Assembly: GCF_965215655.1 (NCBI RefSeq)
Contig: NZ_OZ244111.1
Location: forward strand, 1,984,001-2,048,000
Length of the DNA: 64,000 bases
Reading direction: 5' to 3'
Source of the DNA: Nioella sp965215655
GTDB taxonomy: Bacteria > Pseudomonadota > Alphaproteobacteria > Rhodobacterales > Rhodobacteraceae
Each line of letters opens with the position of its first letter. Position 1 is the stretch's first letter. A model generated the notes under the pieces. The model was not told the origin of the DNA, ran no database searches, and saw only the letters and a list, made by a program, of their open reading frames with translations. Positions 25,443 to 34,100 of this stretch are shown here, piece by piece. A program made the position numbers and the translations under genes.

Positions 25443-28400
25443 TTAGCTACACCCGCTGGTCGCGCCGCAGGTGTTGCATTTCATGCAGGTGCCGTTGCGC
25501 ACCAGCGTGTAGTTTCCGCAATCGCCGCAGGCCTCGCCCTCATAGCCCTGCATCTTGGCCTTGGTGCGTGCGTCCATACCGACGGTGCCAGAGGCCACGG
25601 CAGTGGTCGTCGTGGAGCTGACCGCGACGGTGTTGCGGGCCACTTCCGGCACCAGCGTTTCCAGCGTTGCCACCGGGTCGCCAGCACCGTTCAGCGCCGT
25701 GATCGCCCCGGCCCCGCCTTGCAGAACCACCAGTTCCTGCGGCACCCGCTTACGCAGATAGCCGGTCGAGGAAATCTGGCGCAGCACGTCAATCGGCGAT
25801 GCCCCATGGCTGTCCGGCACTTCCTCGAAGTTGCGCACGCCCTCTTCCTGGCCGCGGCCGAGACTGTCGAAGGTTGCGCCTTCCGGCTTCACATGGGCCA
25901 GATCGGTGCGGTCCAGATAGGACACGGCCAGTTCACGGAAGATGTAGTCGAGGATCGAGGTGGCGTTCTTGATCGAGTCATTGCCCTGCACCATCCCCGC
26001 CGGTTCAAACTTGGTGAAGGTGAAGGCGTCCACGAACTCCTCCAGCGGCACCCCGTACTGCAGGCCCACGGACACGGCGATGGCGAAATTGTTCATCATC
26101 GCGCGGAAGCCCGCGCCTTCCTTGTGCATGTCGATGAAGATCTCACCCAGAGACCCATCGGCATATTCACCCGTCCGCAGATAGACCTTGTGGCCCCCGA
26201 CAACGGCCTTTTGGGTATAACCCTTGCGGCGTTCCGGCATCTTTTCGCGGTGGCTGCGGATCAGTTCCTTGACCACCACCTTCTCGATGATTTTCTCGGC
26301 CAGCACCTGCGCCTTTTCCTGCGGGTTGCCGGTTTCCAGAACCTCGGCGGCCTCGTCATCATCCTCGACAAGCGCAGCAGCGAGCGGCTGGCTGAGTTTC
26401 GACCCGTCGCGGTAAAGCGCATTGGCCTTCACGCCGAGCGACCAGCTGAGCTCATAGGCTTTCTGGCAGTCCTCGATGGTCGCGTCATTGGGCATGTTGA
26501 TCGTCTTGGAGATCGCGCCGGAAATGAAGCTCTGCGCCGCCGCCATCATGGTGATGTGGCTGTTGACGGACAGGAAGCGCTTGCCCTTCTTGCCGCAGGG
26601 ATTGGCGCAGTCGAAGACGTGGTAATGCTCTTCCTTCAGATGCGGGGCACCTTCCAGCGTCATCGTTCCGCAGACATGGTCATTCGCGGCTTCGATATCC
26701 TTTCGGGCAAAGCCGAAATGGCGCAGCATGTCGAAGGTCGGATCGTTCAGTTTCGCTGCTGGAATGCCAAGCACCTTGGTGCAGAACTCCTCACCCAGGG
26801 TCCACTGGTTGAACACGAAGCGGATGTCGAAGGCAGAGGGCAGCGCTGCCTCGATCTTCTCGATCTCTGCATCACCAAAACCATGGCCGCGCAGCGTGGT
26901 GTGGTTGATCATCGGCGCGTTGCCAAGGGTGCCATGACCAACCGCGTGCGAGGTGATTTCCTCGATCTGCGAGGTGGAGTAGCCCAGTTTTTCCAGAGCA
27001 GCTGGAACGGATTGGTTGATGATCTTGAAGTAGCCACCACCGGCCAGCTTCTTGAACTTCACCAGGGCGAAATCGGGCTCGATCCCAGTGGTGTCGCAAT
27101 CCATCACCAGACCGATGGTGCCGGTGGGGGCGATCACGCTGACCTGCGCGTTGCGGTAGCCGTGCTTTTCGCCAAGCGCCAGCGCCTCGTCCCAGGCCTG
27201 TTCCGACAGCGCAATCAGCGTCTGGTCGGGGCAGCTGGCGTGATCCAGCGGAACCGGCTTCACGGCCAGACCTTCATAGCCATCCGCAGCGCCTTGGGCC
27301 GCGCGGCGGTGGTTGCGGATCACGCGAAGCATGTGCTCGCGGTTGCGCTCAAAGCCCGAGAACGGCCCAAGCTCACCGGCGATCTCGGCAGAGGTTGCGT
27401 AGGCCACACCGGTCATGATCGCGGTCAGCGCGCCGCCCATGGCGCGACCCTCGTCGGAGTCGTAGCCCAGACCCATATTCATCAGCAGACCGCCGATATT
27501 GGCGTAGCCAAGACCGAGGGTGCGGAAGTCGTAGGAAAGCTGCGCAATCTCTTTGGATGGAAACTGCGCCATCATCACCGAGATTTCCAGCGTCAGCGTC
27601 CACAGCCGGGTGGCATGCATGTAGCTTTCCGCGTCAAACTTGCCGTCCGTGTAGAAGGTCAGCAGGTTCATCGAGGCCAGGTTACAGGCCGTATCGTCGA
27701 GGAACATGTACTCCGAACACGGGTTCGACCCACGGATCGCGCCGTCTTCCGGGCAGGTGTGCCAGGAATTCACGGTGTCGTGGAACTGGATGCCCGGATC
27801 GGCACAGGCCCAGGCCGCGTGCCCGATCGTATCCCAAAGCTCGCGCGCCTTGACGGTCTTGGAGACCTTGCCATTGGTGCGGTTGATCAGGTCCCAATCG
27901 CCATCGTCCTCAACGGCCTTCAGGAAGGCATCGGTGACTCGGATGGAGTTATTGGAGTTCTGGCCGGAGACCGAGTTATAGGCCTCGCTGTCCCAATCCG
28001 TGTCATAGGTCGGGAACTCGATGCTGGTGTGCCCCTGCTTCGCGTAGTCCAGCACCCGCTTGATGTAAGTCTCGGGGATCGCGCATTTTTTCGCGCTCCG
28101 GATCGCGGCTTTCAGGGTCTCGTTCTTGGACGGATCAACCGCGTCTTCCAGCTTGCCATCCCAGGCTGCGATGGCCGAGAAGATGTTGTTCAGCTCGCGC
28201 TCATGCATCTTGGAGCCGGCGACGATGGAGGCAACCTTCTGTTCCTCCAGCACCTTCCAGTTGATGAACTCCTCGATATCGGGGTGATCCGCATCGACGA
28301 TCACCATCTTGGCCGCGCGCCGCGTGGTGCCACCCGACTTGATCGCGCCCGCTGCCCGATCACCGATCTTGAGGAAGCCCATGAGGCCCGAGGACTTGCC

Positions 28401-29144
28401 GCCACCAGACAGCGCCTCACCCTCTGCGCGGAGAGAGGAGAAGTTGGTGCCGGTGCCGGAGCCGTATTTGAACAGACGCGCCTCGCGCACCCACAGATCC
28501 ATGATGCCGCCTTCATTCACGAGGTCATCGCTGACCGACTGGATGAAACAGGCATGGGGCTGCGGATGTTCGTAGGAGGATGTGGATTTGGTCAGCTTGC
28601 CGGACTTGTGGTCCACATAATGGTGACCCTGGGCCGGGCCGTCGATGCCATAGGCCCAATGTAGGCCAGTGTTGAACCACTGGGGCGAGTTAGGCGCCGC
28701 CATCTGGCGCGCCAGCATCAGCTGCATTTCATCGAAATAGGCGCGGGCGTCTTCTTCGGTGGTGAAGTAGCCCCCTTTCCAGCCCCAGTAGCACCAGGCC
28801 CCGGCCAAACGGCGAAAGACCTGCTTGGCCGAGGTTTCCCCGCTGAAACGCTCCTCCTCCGGCAGGTCGGCCAGGGCGACTTCATCGGGCACATGGCGCC
28901 ACAGGAAGGACGGCACGCCCTTTTCCTTCACCGGCTTCAGGATCGCGGCCACACCGGCCTTGCGGAAATACTTCTGGGCCAACACGTCGGATGCGACCTG
29001 GCTCCAGCCGACGGGCACTTCCACACCGTCCAGCTTGAACACGGTGGTGCCATCAGGATTGCGAATCTCGGAAGATGTCAGGCTGAATTCCAGGTCAGCA
29101 TAGGTGCCCTGGTCCGCTTTGGTGAAACGGCGTTCGATCTTCAT
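25443..29144 (-). CDS. nrdJ: vitamin B12-dependent (class II) ribonucleoside-diphosphate reductase
   Basis: The 1233-aa adenosylcobalamin-dependent enzyme reduces ribonucleotides to deoxyribonucleotides with or without oxygen. Recognisable parts are the N-terminal SPQWFNTGLHWAYG, the FKYGSGTGTNFSSLRAEGE loop, the active-site NPCSE at residues 474-478, the PTGTIGLVMDCDTTGIEPD finger region, and a C-terminal zinc-ribbon-like tail from about residue 1206 (CGDCGNY...CMKCNTCGATSGC). Length is normal for the large alphaproteobacterial NrdJ. It appears monocistronic. A 521-base upstream gap contains NrdR-box-like sites but no recognisable cobalamin riboswitch. Confidence 0.97.
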   Translation of the reverse strand: MKIERRFTKADQGTYADLEFSLTSSEIRNPDGTTVFKLDGVEVPVGWSQVASDVLAQKYFRKAGVAAILKPVKEKGVPSFLWRHVPDEVALADLPEEERFSGETSAKQVFRRLAGAWCYWGWKGGYFTTEEDARAYFDEMQLMLARQMAAPNSPQWFNTGLHWAYGIDGPAQGHHYVDHKSGKLTKSTSSYEHPQPHACFIQSVSDDLVNEGGIMDLWVREARLFKYGSGTGTNFSSLRAEGEALSGGGKSSGLMGFLKIGDRAAGAIKSGGTTRRAAKMVIVDADHPDIEEFINWKVLEEQKVASIVAGSKMHERELNNIFSAIAAWDGKLEDAVDPSKNETLKAAIRSAKKCAIPETYIKRVLDYAKQGHTSIEFPTYDTDWDSEAYNSVSGQNSNNSIRVTDAFLKAVEDDGDWDLINRTNGKVSKTVKARELWDTIGHAAWACADPGIQFHDTVNSWHTCPEDGAIRGSNPCSEYMFLDDTACNLASMNLLTFYTDGKFDAESYMHATRLWTLTLEISVMMAQFPSKEIAQLSYDFRTLGLGYANIGGLLMNMGLGYDSDEGRAMGGALTAIMTGVAYATSAEIAGELGPFSGFERNREHMLRVIRNHRRAAQGAADGYEGLAVKPVPLDHASCPDQTLIALSEQAWDEALALGEKHGYRNAQVSVIAPTGTIGLVMDCDTTGIEPDFALVKFKKLAGGGYFKIINQSVPAALEKLGYSTSQIEEITSHAVGHGTLGNAPMINHTTLRGHGFGDAEIEKIEAALPSAFDIRFVFNQWTLGEEFCTKVLGIPAAKLNDPTFDMLRHFGFARKDIEAANDHVCGTMTLEGAPHLKEEHYHVFDCANPCGKKGKRFLSVNSHITMMAAAQSFISGAISKTINMPNDATIEDCQKAYELSWSLGVKANALYRDGSKLSQPLAAALVEDDDEAAEVLETGNPQEKAQVLAEKIIEKVVVKELIRSHREKMPERRKGYTQKAVVGGHKVYLRTGEYADGSLGEIFIDMHKEGAGFRAMMNNFAIAVSVGLQYGVPLEEFVDAFTFTKFEPAGMVQGNDSIKNATSILDYIFRELAVSYLDRTDLAHVKPEGATFDSLGRGQEEGVRNFEEVPDSHGASPIDVLRQISSTGYLRKRVPQELVVLQGGAGAITALNGAGDPVATLETLVPEVARNTVAVSSTTTTAVASGTVGMDARTKAKMQGYEGEACGDCGNYTLVRNGTCMKCNTCGATSGCS

Positions 29145-29322
29145 GGTCTGCCTCTTGTCCCTGTGCGTGCGCGGCGTGCCAGCGTGTCCCCGCTCTTGCC
29201 GTCGTGGTTCCCTTCATGTCGGGCAGCAAGTCGACGTGCCGTGGCCCCCCAAGAACCCGGTTACGGCTGCAAAGCCGTTCTGTCATAGATGTGAAGACCA
29301 TCTGCCCCTTGGTGCCTGCGGC

Positions 29323-29336
29323 CACTACATTTAGTG
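29323..29336 (-). promoter_or_regulatory. NrdR-box-like operator, proximal
   Basis: CACTACATTTAGTG has perfect five-base half-sites (CACTA/TAGTG), as in binding sites of the ATP/dATP-responsive repressor NrdR found ahead of ribonucleotide reductase genes. It lies 179 bases upstream of the nrdJ start. NrdR boxes usually come as pairs about 30 bases apart, and no close second box is visible, which lowers confidence. Confidence 0.5.
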
Positions 29337-29579
29337 CTGCCCCGCTCGACAGCTACAACCTGACGTATCCATGCATAGGGCGTCAACGAGTTTTTTTTAC
29401 TTTACCGTTACAAATATCCCTTGCATTGAAGGCAATCCACAGCCCTGCCTGTGGCCATCCGATTCACGCGTATCCTTTTGGACAGGTTTTCCGCTGACAA
29501 CAGCGGCAGTTACGCGGTGACGGGGGCGTGCTGCCTTGAATCGCGATAGGAAACACTAATTGTGGGGGTGTCAAATCGG

Positions 29580-29598
29580 CCACATCTACATCTAGTGG
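29580..29598 (-). promoter_or_regulatory. NrdR-box-like operator, distal
   Basis: On the minus strand this reads CCACTAGATGTAGATGTGG. It shares CACTA-purine-ATGTAG with the proximal box at 29323-29336. The right half-site is degenerate. It is 436 bases from the nrdJ start, so it matters only if nrdJ transcription begins far upstream. Confidence 0.35.
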
Positions 29599-29665
29599 CA
29601 GATGTGATTCCCCACCGGCCCGCGGGCTGCAACGTCAGGGATTCCGCGAATCTCGGAACGTCCGG

Positions 29666-30646
29666 CTATAGCCGCCCGAGTGCCGACGCGAGCCAAAGGG
29701 CAGCCTGACCGGCGCGGCCCTGTCGATAGATGCCCAGTTCCCGAAAGCTGCAAAGGCGGGACACCATATTTTGTGTCCGGATACAGGTGAACCGATCCAG
29801 CAGCGCGCGATTCTCTGGCGTCAGGCGATGCGCGGACACCGACAACGCGCGGGCATTGCACGCAGTCCAGGCGGCCAGATCGCCCGAGGTGACCATCCTC
29901 AACCTCTTCAGCGCTGCACGCGCTCCAAGGTTCGTGCCGAAGAGGTTGTCGCCATGCTGCCTGTATAGCACCGTGGGCTGCTCGCTGCGGATGACCTGCC
30001 CGCCTGCGCCGCTGATCAGCTGGTAGAGCCACCAGTCATGAGTCACCGGTAGGCAATCCGCCGCCAGCGTCTCTGCCGCCGCAGCGCGGGCCAGATCCAC
30101 CCCGGCCCGGTTCAGCAGCATCGTGTTGCCACCGGCGATGCTTTGCACAAGGGCATTACGAAATCCGGGAGGGCGAGAGAACCGCGGAGACTGGCGGCGA
30201 TTGCTCAGATCCTCTTTGACGATCCAGGTGGCGCTGCCAAAGAGCGCTGGCACCTCTGGCGGTAGTCCCGACAGCGCCTCTTGGCCCCGTTCCAGCCGGT
30301 CGGGCAACCAGACATCGTCCTGATCGGACAGGGCCGCCCAGGCAGTGCCTTCGGCCAGTCCCGCCAACAGCGACAGGAAATTCGCGGCAACACCCCGGCC
30401 GGGTCCGGCAATCAAGGCGACGGATCGTCCCTTTGCGTTCTGCGCGCGGGCAAAATCCGTCACCATCCGCGGTCCCGTGTCCTGCGAGCCATCGTCGCTG
30501 ACGGTCAGATCCCAATCTGGCACGGTCTGGTGGGCGAAACTGGTCAACTGGTCATCCAGAAAAGGAGCGCCGTCGAAAAGCCCCATGAGAATCGCGGTGC
30601 GGCCCGTCCCGCCAGCCATGTTCCTGCTCTTCCGGGTTTCCATCAC
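29666..30646 (-). CDS. family-2 glycosyltransferase (rhamnosyltransferase-like)
   Basis: The 326-aa cytoplasmic GT-A enzyme has an N-terminal nucleotide-sugar fold with SFAHQTVPDWDLTVSDDGS and the metal-binding ALSDQDDVWLPDRL (D-x-D type) near residue 110. A GNTMLLNRAG acceptor-loop segment and HDWWLYQL follow. This pattern resembles RfbF/rhamnosyltransferases of O-antigen or exopolysaccharide synthesis. It stands alone between tRNA-Pro and nrdJ, away from the polysaccharide cluster. ATG 30646 is used; another ATG follows directly, and a third at codon 10 is possible. Confidence 0.85.
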   Translation of the reverse strand: MMETRKSRNMAGGTGRTAILMGLFDGAPFLDDQLTSFAHQTVPDWDLTVSDDGSQDTGPRMVTDFARAQNAKGRSVALIAGPGRGVAANFLSLLAGLAEGTAWAALSDQDDVWLPDRLERGQEALSGLPPEVPALFGSATWIVKEDLSNRRQSPRFSRPPGFRNALVQSIAGGNTMLLNRAGVDLARAAAAETLAADCLPVTHDWWLYQLISGAGGQVIRSEQPTVLYRQHGDNLFGTNLGARAALKRLRMVTSGDLAAWTACNARALSVSAHRLTPENRALLDRFTCIRTQNMVSRLCSFRELGIYRQGRAGQAALWLASALGRL

Positions 30647-30729
30647 ATCACCAGCCGTTCAAACGTCGCCGCACCTACCTGCCCGCAGGGATCACCCGGT
30701 GCAAGTCCTGTGCCGCATTGTGTGGAAAA

Positions 30730-30806
30730 TGGTCGGGGAGGCGAGATTCGAACTCACGGCCTTCTGTACCCAAAACAGACGCGCTACCAGGCTGCGCTAC
30801 ACCCCG
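30730..30806 (-). tRNA. tRNA-Pro (UGG)
   Basis: On the minus strand a 77-base cloverleaf begins CGGGGTGTAGCGCAGCCTGG. It has anticodon stem TCTGT/ACAGA around loop TTTGGGT (anticodon TGG), T-arm TTCGAAT, discriminator A and an encoded CCA. The C1-G72 pair, A73 discriminator and G35G36 are proline identity features. The acceptor stem has a U6-U67 mismatch where U-A is usual. It lies between a glycosyltransferase gene and a DUF192 gene. Confidence 0.95.
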
Positions 30807-30851
30807 ACTGGCGCTTCCTCTACCGCGCTCTGCGCGAGGATGGAAGCCCGA

Positions 30852-31316
30852 TTATTCGCAAGGCCACACCGCAAGGGTCTGATCAATGCCGGGATGACGC
30901 ATTTCCGAGCCAACGGTGATGCCAAGGGTCTCGGTCATGCCGCCATTCACCTCCAGCACATACTGGATGTCATTGCCGCCGGGAATCGGCGTGCGATCCA
31001 GCGGCACGGCGTTTTCATGGATATGTTGAACTGTGCCGCTCTCATCCATGAAGATCATATCGAGCGGAATAAGCGTGTTTTCCATCCAGAAGCTGACCCG
31101 TTGCGGCCGTTCATAGATGAACAACATCCCGGCAGCGGAGGCCATGTGTTCGCGGTGCATCAGGCCAATGCTGCGCTCTTCGGGTGTGTCCGCGATCTCA
31201 ACCCGGAACCGGGCCGTCCCCCAGTCCCCCCGCAGTTCAAGGCGGCCCTCACTGCATGCGGCCGCTGCGGCCCCTGCTATGAAACTTGCCGCAATCGCCA
31301 GATGCAGAACGCGCAT
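30852..31316 (-). CDS. DUF192 exported protein
   Basis: The 154-aa protein has a signal peptide (MRVLHLAIAASFIAGAAAAA) and a DUF192 domain recognisable by IGLMHREHM, GMLFIYERP, VSFWMENTLIPLDMIFMD and HENAVP. The family is widespread and small; its biochemical role is not settled. ATG 31316 follows the cold-shock gene stop by one base, so the two are probably translated together. The frame extends to 31496, but that would lack the signal peptide at its start. Confidence 0.9.
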   Translation of the reverse strand: MRVLHLAIAASFIAGAAAAACSEGRLELRGDWGTARFRVEIADTPEERSIGLMHREHMASAAGMLFIYERPQRVSFWMENTLIPLDMIFMDESGTVQHIHENAVPLDRTPIPGGNDIQYVLEVNGGMTETLGITVGSEMRHPGIDQTLAVWPCE

Positions 31317-31317
31317 C

Positions 31318-31839
31318 CTAATCCTCCTGAACGTAGTCCCACGGGCGCACTTCACCGGCCATCTGACCACGCGGCCCCTGCACCACCCGCAGGACCACGG
31401 CTTCGCCGGGTTGCAGATCGGCAAGGCCAAAGCGGCGCAGCACCTCGATATGCACAAACACATCGGCAGGATGCCCGAAGACATTGGCAAAGCCAAAGCC
31501 TTTTGCCTTGTCGAACCATTTGACGCGGGCCGGCACGAAGGGCGTGCCCTCCGGTATCTCGATCATCATGCCCGAAGCATCCGTGGCTTCCTCGGGGTCG
31601 GGCGGATCAATGGACAGGATTTCCTGCGCCTGGATTCCGCGTTCGGTTTTCTGGACGACCACGGAAATGCGGGAATGATCCGCCACCGAACCTTGCCCGA
31701 AATTGCGCAAGACATTGGCGTGCAACAGAATATCAGGACCGCCTTCATCAGAGATGATGAACCCGAATCCCTTGGCATTGTCGAACCACTTGACCGTTCC
31801 GGCCACAACAGGCGCAGCCTGTCGCTCGTCTTCCATCAT
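31318..31839 (-). CDS. two-domain cold-shock protein
   Basis: The 173-aa protein has two cold-shock (OB-fold) domains. The first covers about residues 12-77, with KWFDNAKGFGFI (RNP1-like) and DILLHANVL (RNP2-like). The second covers about residues 103-170, with KWFDKAKGFGFA and DVFVHIEVL. An acidic linker joins them. It should bind single-stranded RNA or DNA. Double-domain cold-shock proteins are common in Alphaproteobacteria. An 18-base inverted repeat lies 47 bases upstream in the leader or promoter region. Confidence 0.93.
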   Translation of the reverse strand: MMEDERQAAPVVAGTVKWFDNAKGFGFIISDEGGPDILLHANVLRNFGQGSVADHSRISVVVQKTERGIQAQEILSIDPPDPEEATDASGMMIEIPEGTPFVPARVKWFDKAKGFGFANVFGHPADVFVHIEVLRRFGLADLQPGEAVVLRVVQGPRGQMAGEVRPWDYVQED

Positions 31840-31885
31840 GACGCCCCAACCTCAGCACGTGCAGCTAGTCTTATTGTCCCCGTAA

Positions 31886-31903
31886 ACTAACCTGACGGTT
31901 AGT
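31886..31903. promoter_or_regulatory. inverted repeat ACTAACC-TGAC-GGTTAGT upstream of the cold-shock gene
   Basis: A perfect seven-base inverted repeat with a four-base spacer lies 47 bases before the cold-shock start codon. It has the size of a dimeric repressor operator and could also be a leader RNA hairpin. No T run follows, so it is not a terminator. Confidence 0.4.
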
Positions 31904-32023
31904 CTGATCAGGTGCAAGGATAATAAAGTGATAAGTATCAATATGTTATCAGGCGGGTATCAATTGATCCACAGATTCTGTTAACCATTGTTAACCATCA
32001 CGGACCCTGCAGAGGGCAAGGCT

Positions 32024-32629
32024 TCAGGGGTTCAGGCGCGTAATCTCCCAGTTCGACGAGACATCCAGCCGTTGCCAGCGAAACCGGTCATGCAACCGGA
32101 AAGCACCATCAGCCCAGAACTCGATCTCCAACGGGGTGATCCGATAGCCTCCCCAGAATGGCGGACGTTCGGGATTCGGGCCATGCTGAGCCGTGATTCT
32201 GGCAACCTCGGCCATCAGCGCCCCCCGAGAGGCCAGTGGCCGCGACTGCTGCGACGCCCATGCCCCGAGCCGGCTCTTGAGAGACCGGGACTTGTAATAG
32301 GCATCCGCCTGCGGCCCTTCCTCCTTGCTGACAAGACCGCGAACACGGATCTGCCGACGCAGGCTCTTCCAGTGCATCACGAAGCCCGCCTTGCCCGCCT
32401 GGTCGATCTCTTGCGCCTTGGCGGACTCGTAATTGGTGTAAAAGACAAAGGCCCCGGCCTCGATCTCTTTCAGCAACACCATGCGGGCATTGGGCAACCC
32501 GTTGGCATCGACGGTTGCCAGGGCGATGGCGTTCGGGTCATTGGGTTCGGTCTGCTCTGCCTCCGCCAGCCAGGCCCGCGCGATGGCGAAGGGATCGTCG
32601 CCTGCAAATAGTCCGCTTCTGTCGCTCAT
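32024..32629 (-). CDS. pdxH: pyridoxamine 5'-phosphate oxidase
   Basis: The 201-aa FMN enzyme forms pyridoxal 5'-phosphate. Typical segments are NARMVLLKEIEAGAFVFYTNYESAK-like text at about residues 45-70, WKSLRRQIRVRG, QSRPLASRGAL, PPFWGGYRITPLEIEFW and the C-terminal WEITRLNP. Start ATG 32629 gives the family length; the frame continues upstream without similarity. It is divergent from fabI across 145 bases. Confidence 0.95.
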   Translation of the reverse strand: MSDRSGLFAGDDPFAIARAWLAEAEQTEPNDPNAIALATVDANGLPNARMVLLKEIEAGAFVFYTNYESAKAQEIDQAGKAGFVMHWKSLRRQIRVRGLVSKEEGPQADAYYKSRSLKSRLGAWASQQSRPLASRGALMAEVARITAQHGPNPERPPFWGGYRITPLEIEFWADGAFRLHDRFRWQRLDVSSNWEITRLNP

Positions 32630-32774
32630 GTCACTCTCCGCCTCGATGGGTTGCCGCCACGCTACCCGCGGACCCGATCCGCCGCAAGGCGATGCGCCTG
32701 CCGTCTTGATGCAGGCGCGACTATGCCCTAAAGGGTTGCCGATACGCGCAAAGAGCCGCCAAAGGGGAGCTGAC

Positions 32775-33587
32775 ATGGGTTTGATGACGGGCAAGCGGGG
32801 TCTCATCATGGGGCTCGCCAATGACAAATCCATCGCTTGGGGCATTGCGAAGGCTTGCGCCGATCAGGGCGCCGAACTGGCCTTCTCCTATCAGGGGGAA
32901 CAGTTGCTCAAGCGGGTCTCGCCCTTGGCTGCCCAGATCGGTTGCGACACGATGCTGGAATGCGACGTGACGGACGAGGCGTCGATGGACGCGCTCTTCG
33001 CCGCGCTGGAAGCCAAATGGGGCAAGCTCGATTTCGTGGTTCACGCCATCGGCTTTTCCGACAAATCCGAGCTGCGCGGCCGCTATGTGGACACGAGCGC
33101 CGGCAATTTCGCCATGACCATGAATATCTCGGTTTATTCCTTCACCTCGGTATGCCGACGCGCTGCGGCGATCATGCCCGATGGCGGGTCGCTGCTGACG
33201 CTGACCTATTACGGCGCCGAACAGGTCATGCCGCATTACAACGTGATGGGCGTGGCCAAGGCGGCGCTGGAGGCATCGGTGAAATACATAGCCGAGGATC
33301 TGGGCAAGGACGGCATCCGCTGCAACGCCATTTCGGCGGGCCCGATCAAGACGCTGGCCGCCAGCGGCATCGGCGATTTCCGCTACATCATGAAGTGGAA
33401 CGAGCTGAACTCACCGCTGCGCCGCAACGTGACGCAAGAAGAGGTCGGCAAGGCCGCGCTCTACCTGCTTTCCGATCTGGGAAGCGGCACGACGGGCGAA
33501 AACCTGCATGTGGATGCGGGCTATCACGTGGTCGGCATGAAGGCGATCGACGCGCCGGACATGACCCTTGAAAAGAAGGAGGGCTGA
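32775..33587 (+). CDS. fabI: enoyl-ACP reductase (NADH)
   Basis: The 270-aa SDR-fold enzyme performs the last reduction of fatty acid elongation and is the triclosan target. The N-terminal GLANDKSIAWGIAKA and catalytic Tyr155-x6-Lys162 (YNVMGVAK) with the preceding Tyr pair (LTYYGAEQ) are intact. AGGGGAG lies five bases before ATG 32775. It precedes gpt by three bases. Confidence 0.95.
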   Translation: MGLMTGKRGLIMGLANDKSIAWGIAKACADQGAELAFSYQGEQLLKRVSPLAAQIGCDTMLECDVTDEASMDALFAALEAKWGKLDFVVHAIGFSDKSELRGRYVDTSAGNFAMTMNISVYSFTSVCRRAAAIMPDGGSLLTLTYYGAEQVMPHYNVMGVAKAALEASVKYIAEDLGKDGIRCNAISAGPIKTLAASGIGDFRYIMKWNELNSPLRRNVTQEEVGKAALYLLSDLGSGTTGENLHVDAGYHVVGMKAIDAPDMTLEKKEG

Positions 33588-33590
33588 GCG

Positions 33591-34100
33591 ATGACCGGCG
33601 CACAGCTTCCCCATGAAAAGGGCTTCCACATCTCCTGGGACCAGATTCACCGCGATTCCCGGGCTTTGGCCTGGCGCCTAGACAAGCGCGGTCCCGGCGA
33701 AGACGGGGCATGGCGCGCAGTGGTGGCCATCACCCGCGGCGGCATGGCCCCTGCGATGATCATTGCGCGAGAGCTGGATATCCGCACGGTCGATACAATT
33801 TCAATCAAATCCTACAATCACCAGACGCAGTCCGAACCGGTCGTGTTGAGCAAACCCGATGCGGAGCTGATGGGGGATGGCGAGGGCGTTCTGGTCATCG
33901 ATGACCTGGTCGACAGCGGCAAAACGCTGGAAGTGGTCCGCGCGATGTATCCCAAGGCGCATTTTGCGACGGTCTATGCCAAGCCCAAGGGCGAACCGAT
34001 GGTCGATACCTTCATCACCGGAGTCAGCCAGGACACCTGGATTTTCTTCCCCTGGGACATGGCGCTGCAATACGTTGAACCCTATCGCGGCACAGACTGA
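33591..34100 (+). CDS. gpt: xanthine-guanine phosphoribosyltransferase
   Basis: The 169-aa type I phosphoribosyltransferase salvages xanthine and guanine. The PRPP-binding motif is VLVIDDLVDSGKTLEVV. The flanking ISIKSYNHQ and C-terminal WIFFPWDMALQYVEPYRG are family-typical. It starts three bases behind fabI, so the two are probably co-transcribed. Three tandem palindromes begin directly after the stop codon and separate it from convergent aroB. Confidence 0.93.
   Translation: MTGAQLPHEKGFHISWDQIHRDSRALAWRLDKRGPGEDGAWRAVVAITRGGMAPAMIIARELDIRTVDTISIKSYNHQTQSEPVVLSKPDAELMGDGEGVLVIDDLVDSGKTLEVVRAMYPKAHFATVYAKPKGEPMVDTFITGVSQDTWIFFPWDMALQYVEPYRGTD

Larger units (their letters stand above)
29145..29665. 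other. 521-base intergenic region upstream of nrdJ
   Basis: This gap separates nrdJ from the glycosyltransferase behind which it lies. It holds two NrdR-box-like sites, a perfect hairpin (ACGGCT-TTGC-AGCCGT on the minus strand, 29263-29278) in the likely nrdJ leader, and an AT-rich stretch around 29385-29425. A seven-base inverted repeat (CACATCT/AGATGTG, 29581-29606) overlaps the distal box. I see no convincing ORF; the short frames here lack ribosome-binding sites. Confidence 0.6.

Noticed and set aside
25719..28664. Long plus-strand frame (981 codons) opposite nrdJ
   Set aside because: It mirrors the codon pattern of nrdJ on the other strand and has no domain, signal or ribosome-binding site.
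29095..29325. Possible 76-codon leader ORF overlapping the nrdJ start
   Set aside because: It has a GTG start without a ribosome-binding site, unusual composition and no coupling geometry.
29145..29400. Cobalamin riboswitch in the nrdJ leader
   Set aside because: The leader lacks the conserved B12-box text and the CCCGCAACTG-type core. The only clear element is a simple hairpin. NrdJ needs B12 but is not usually riboswitch-controlled.
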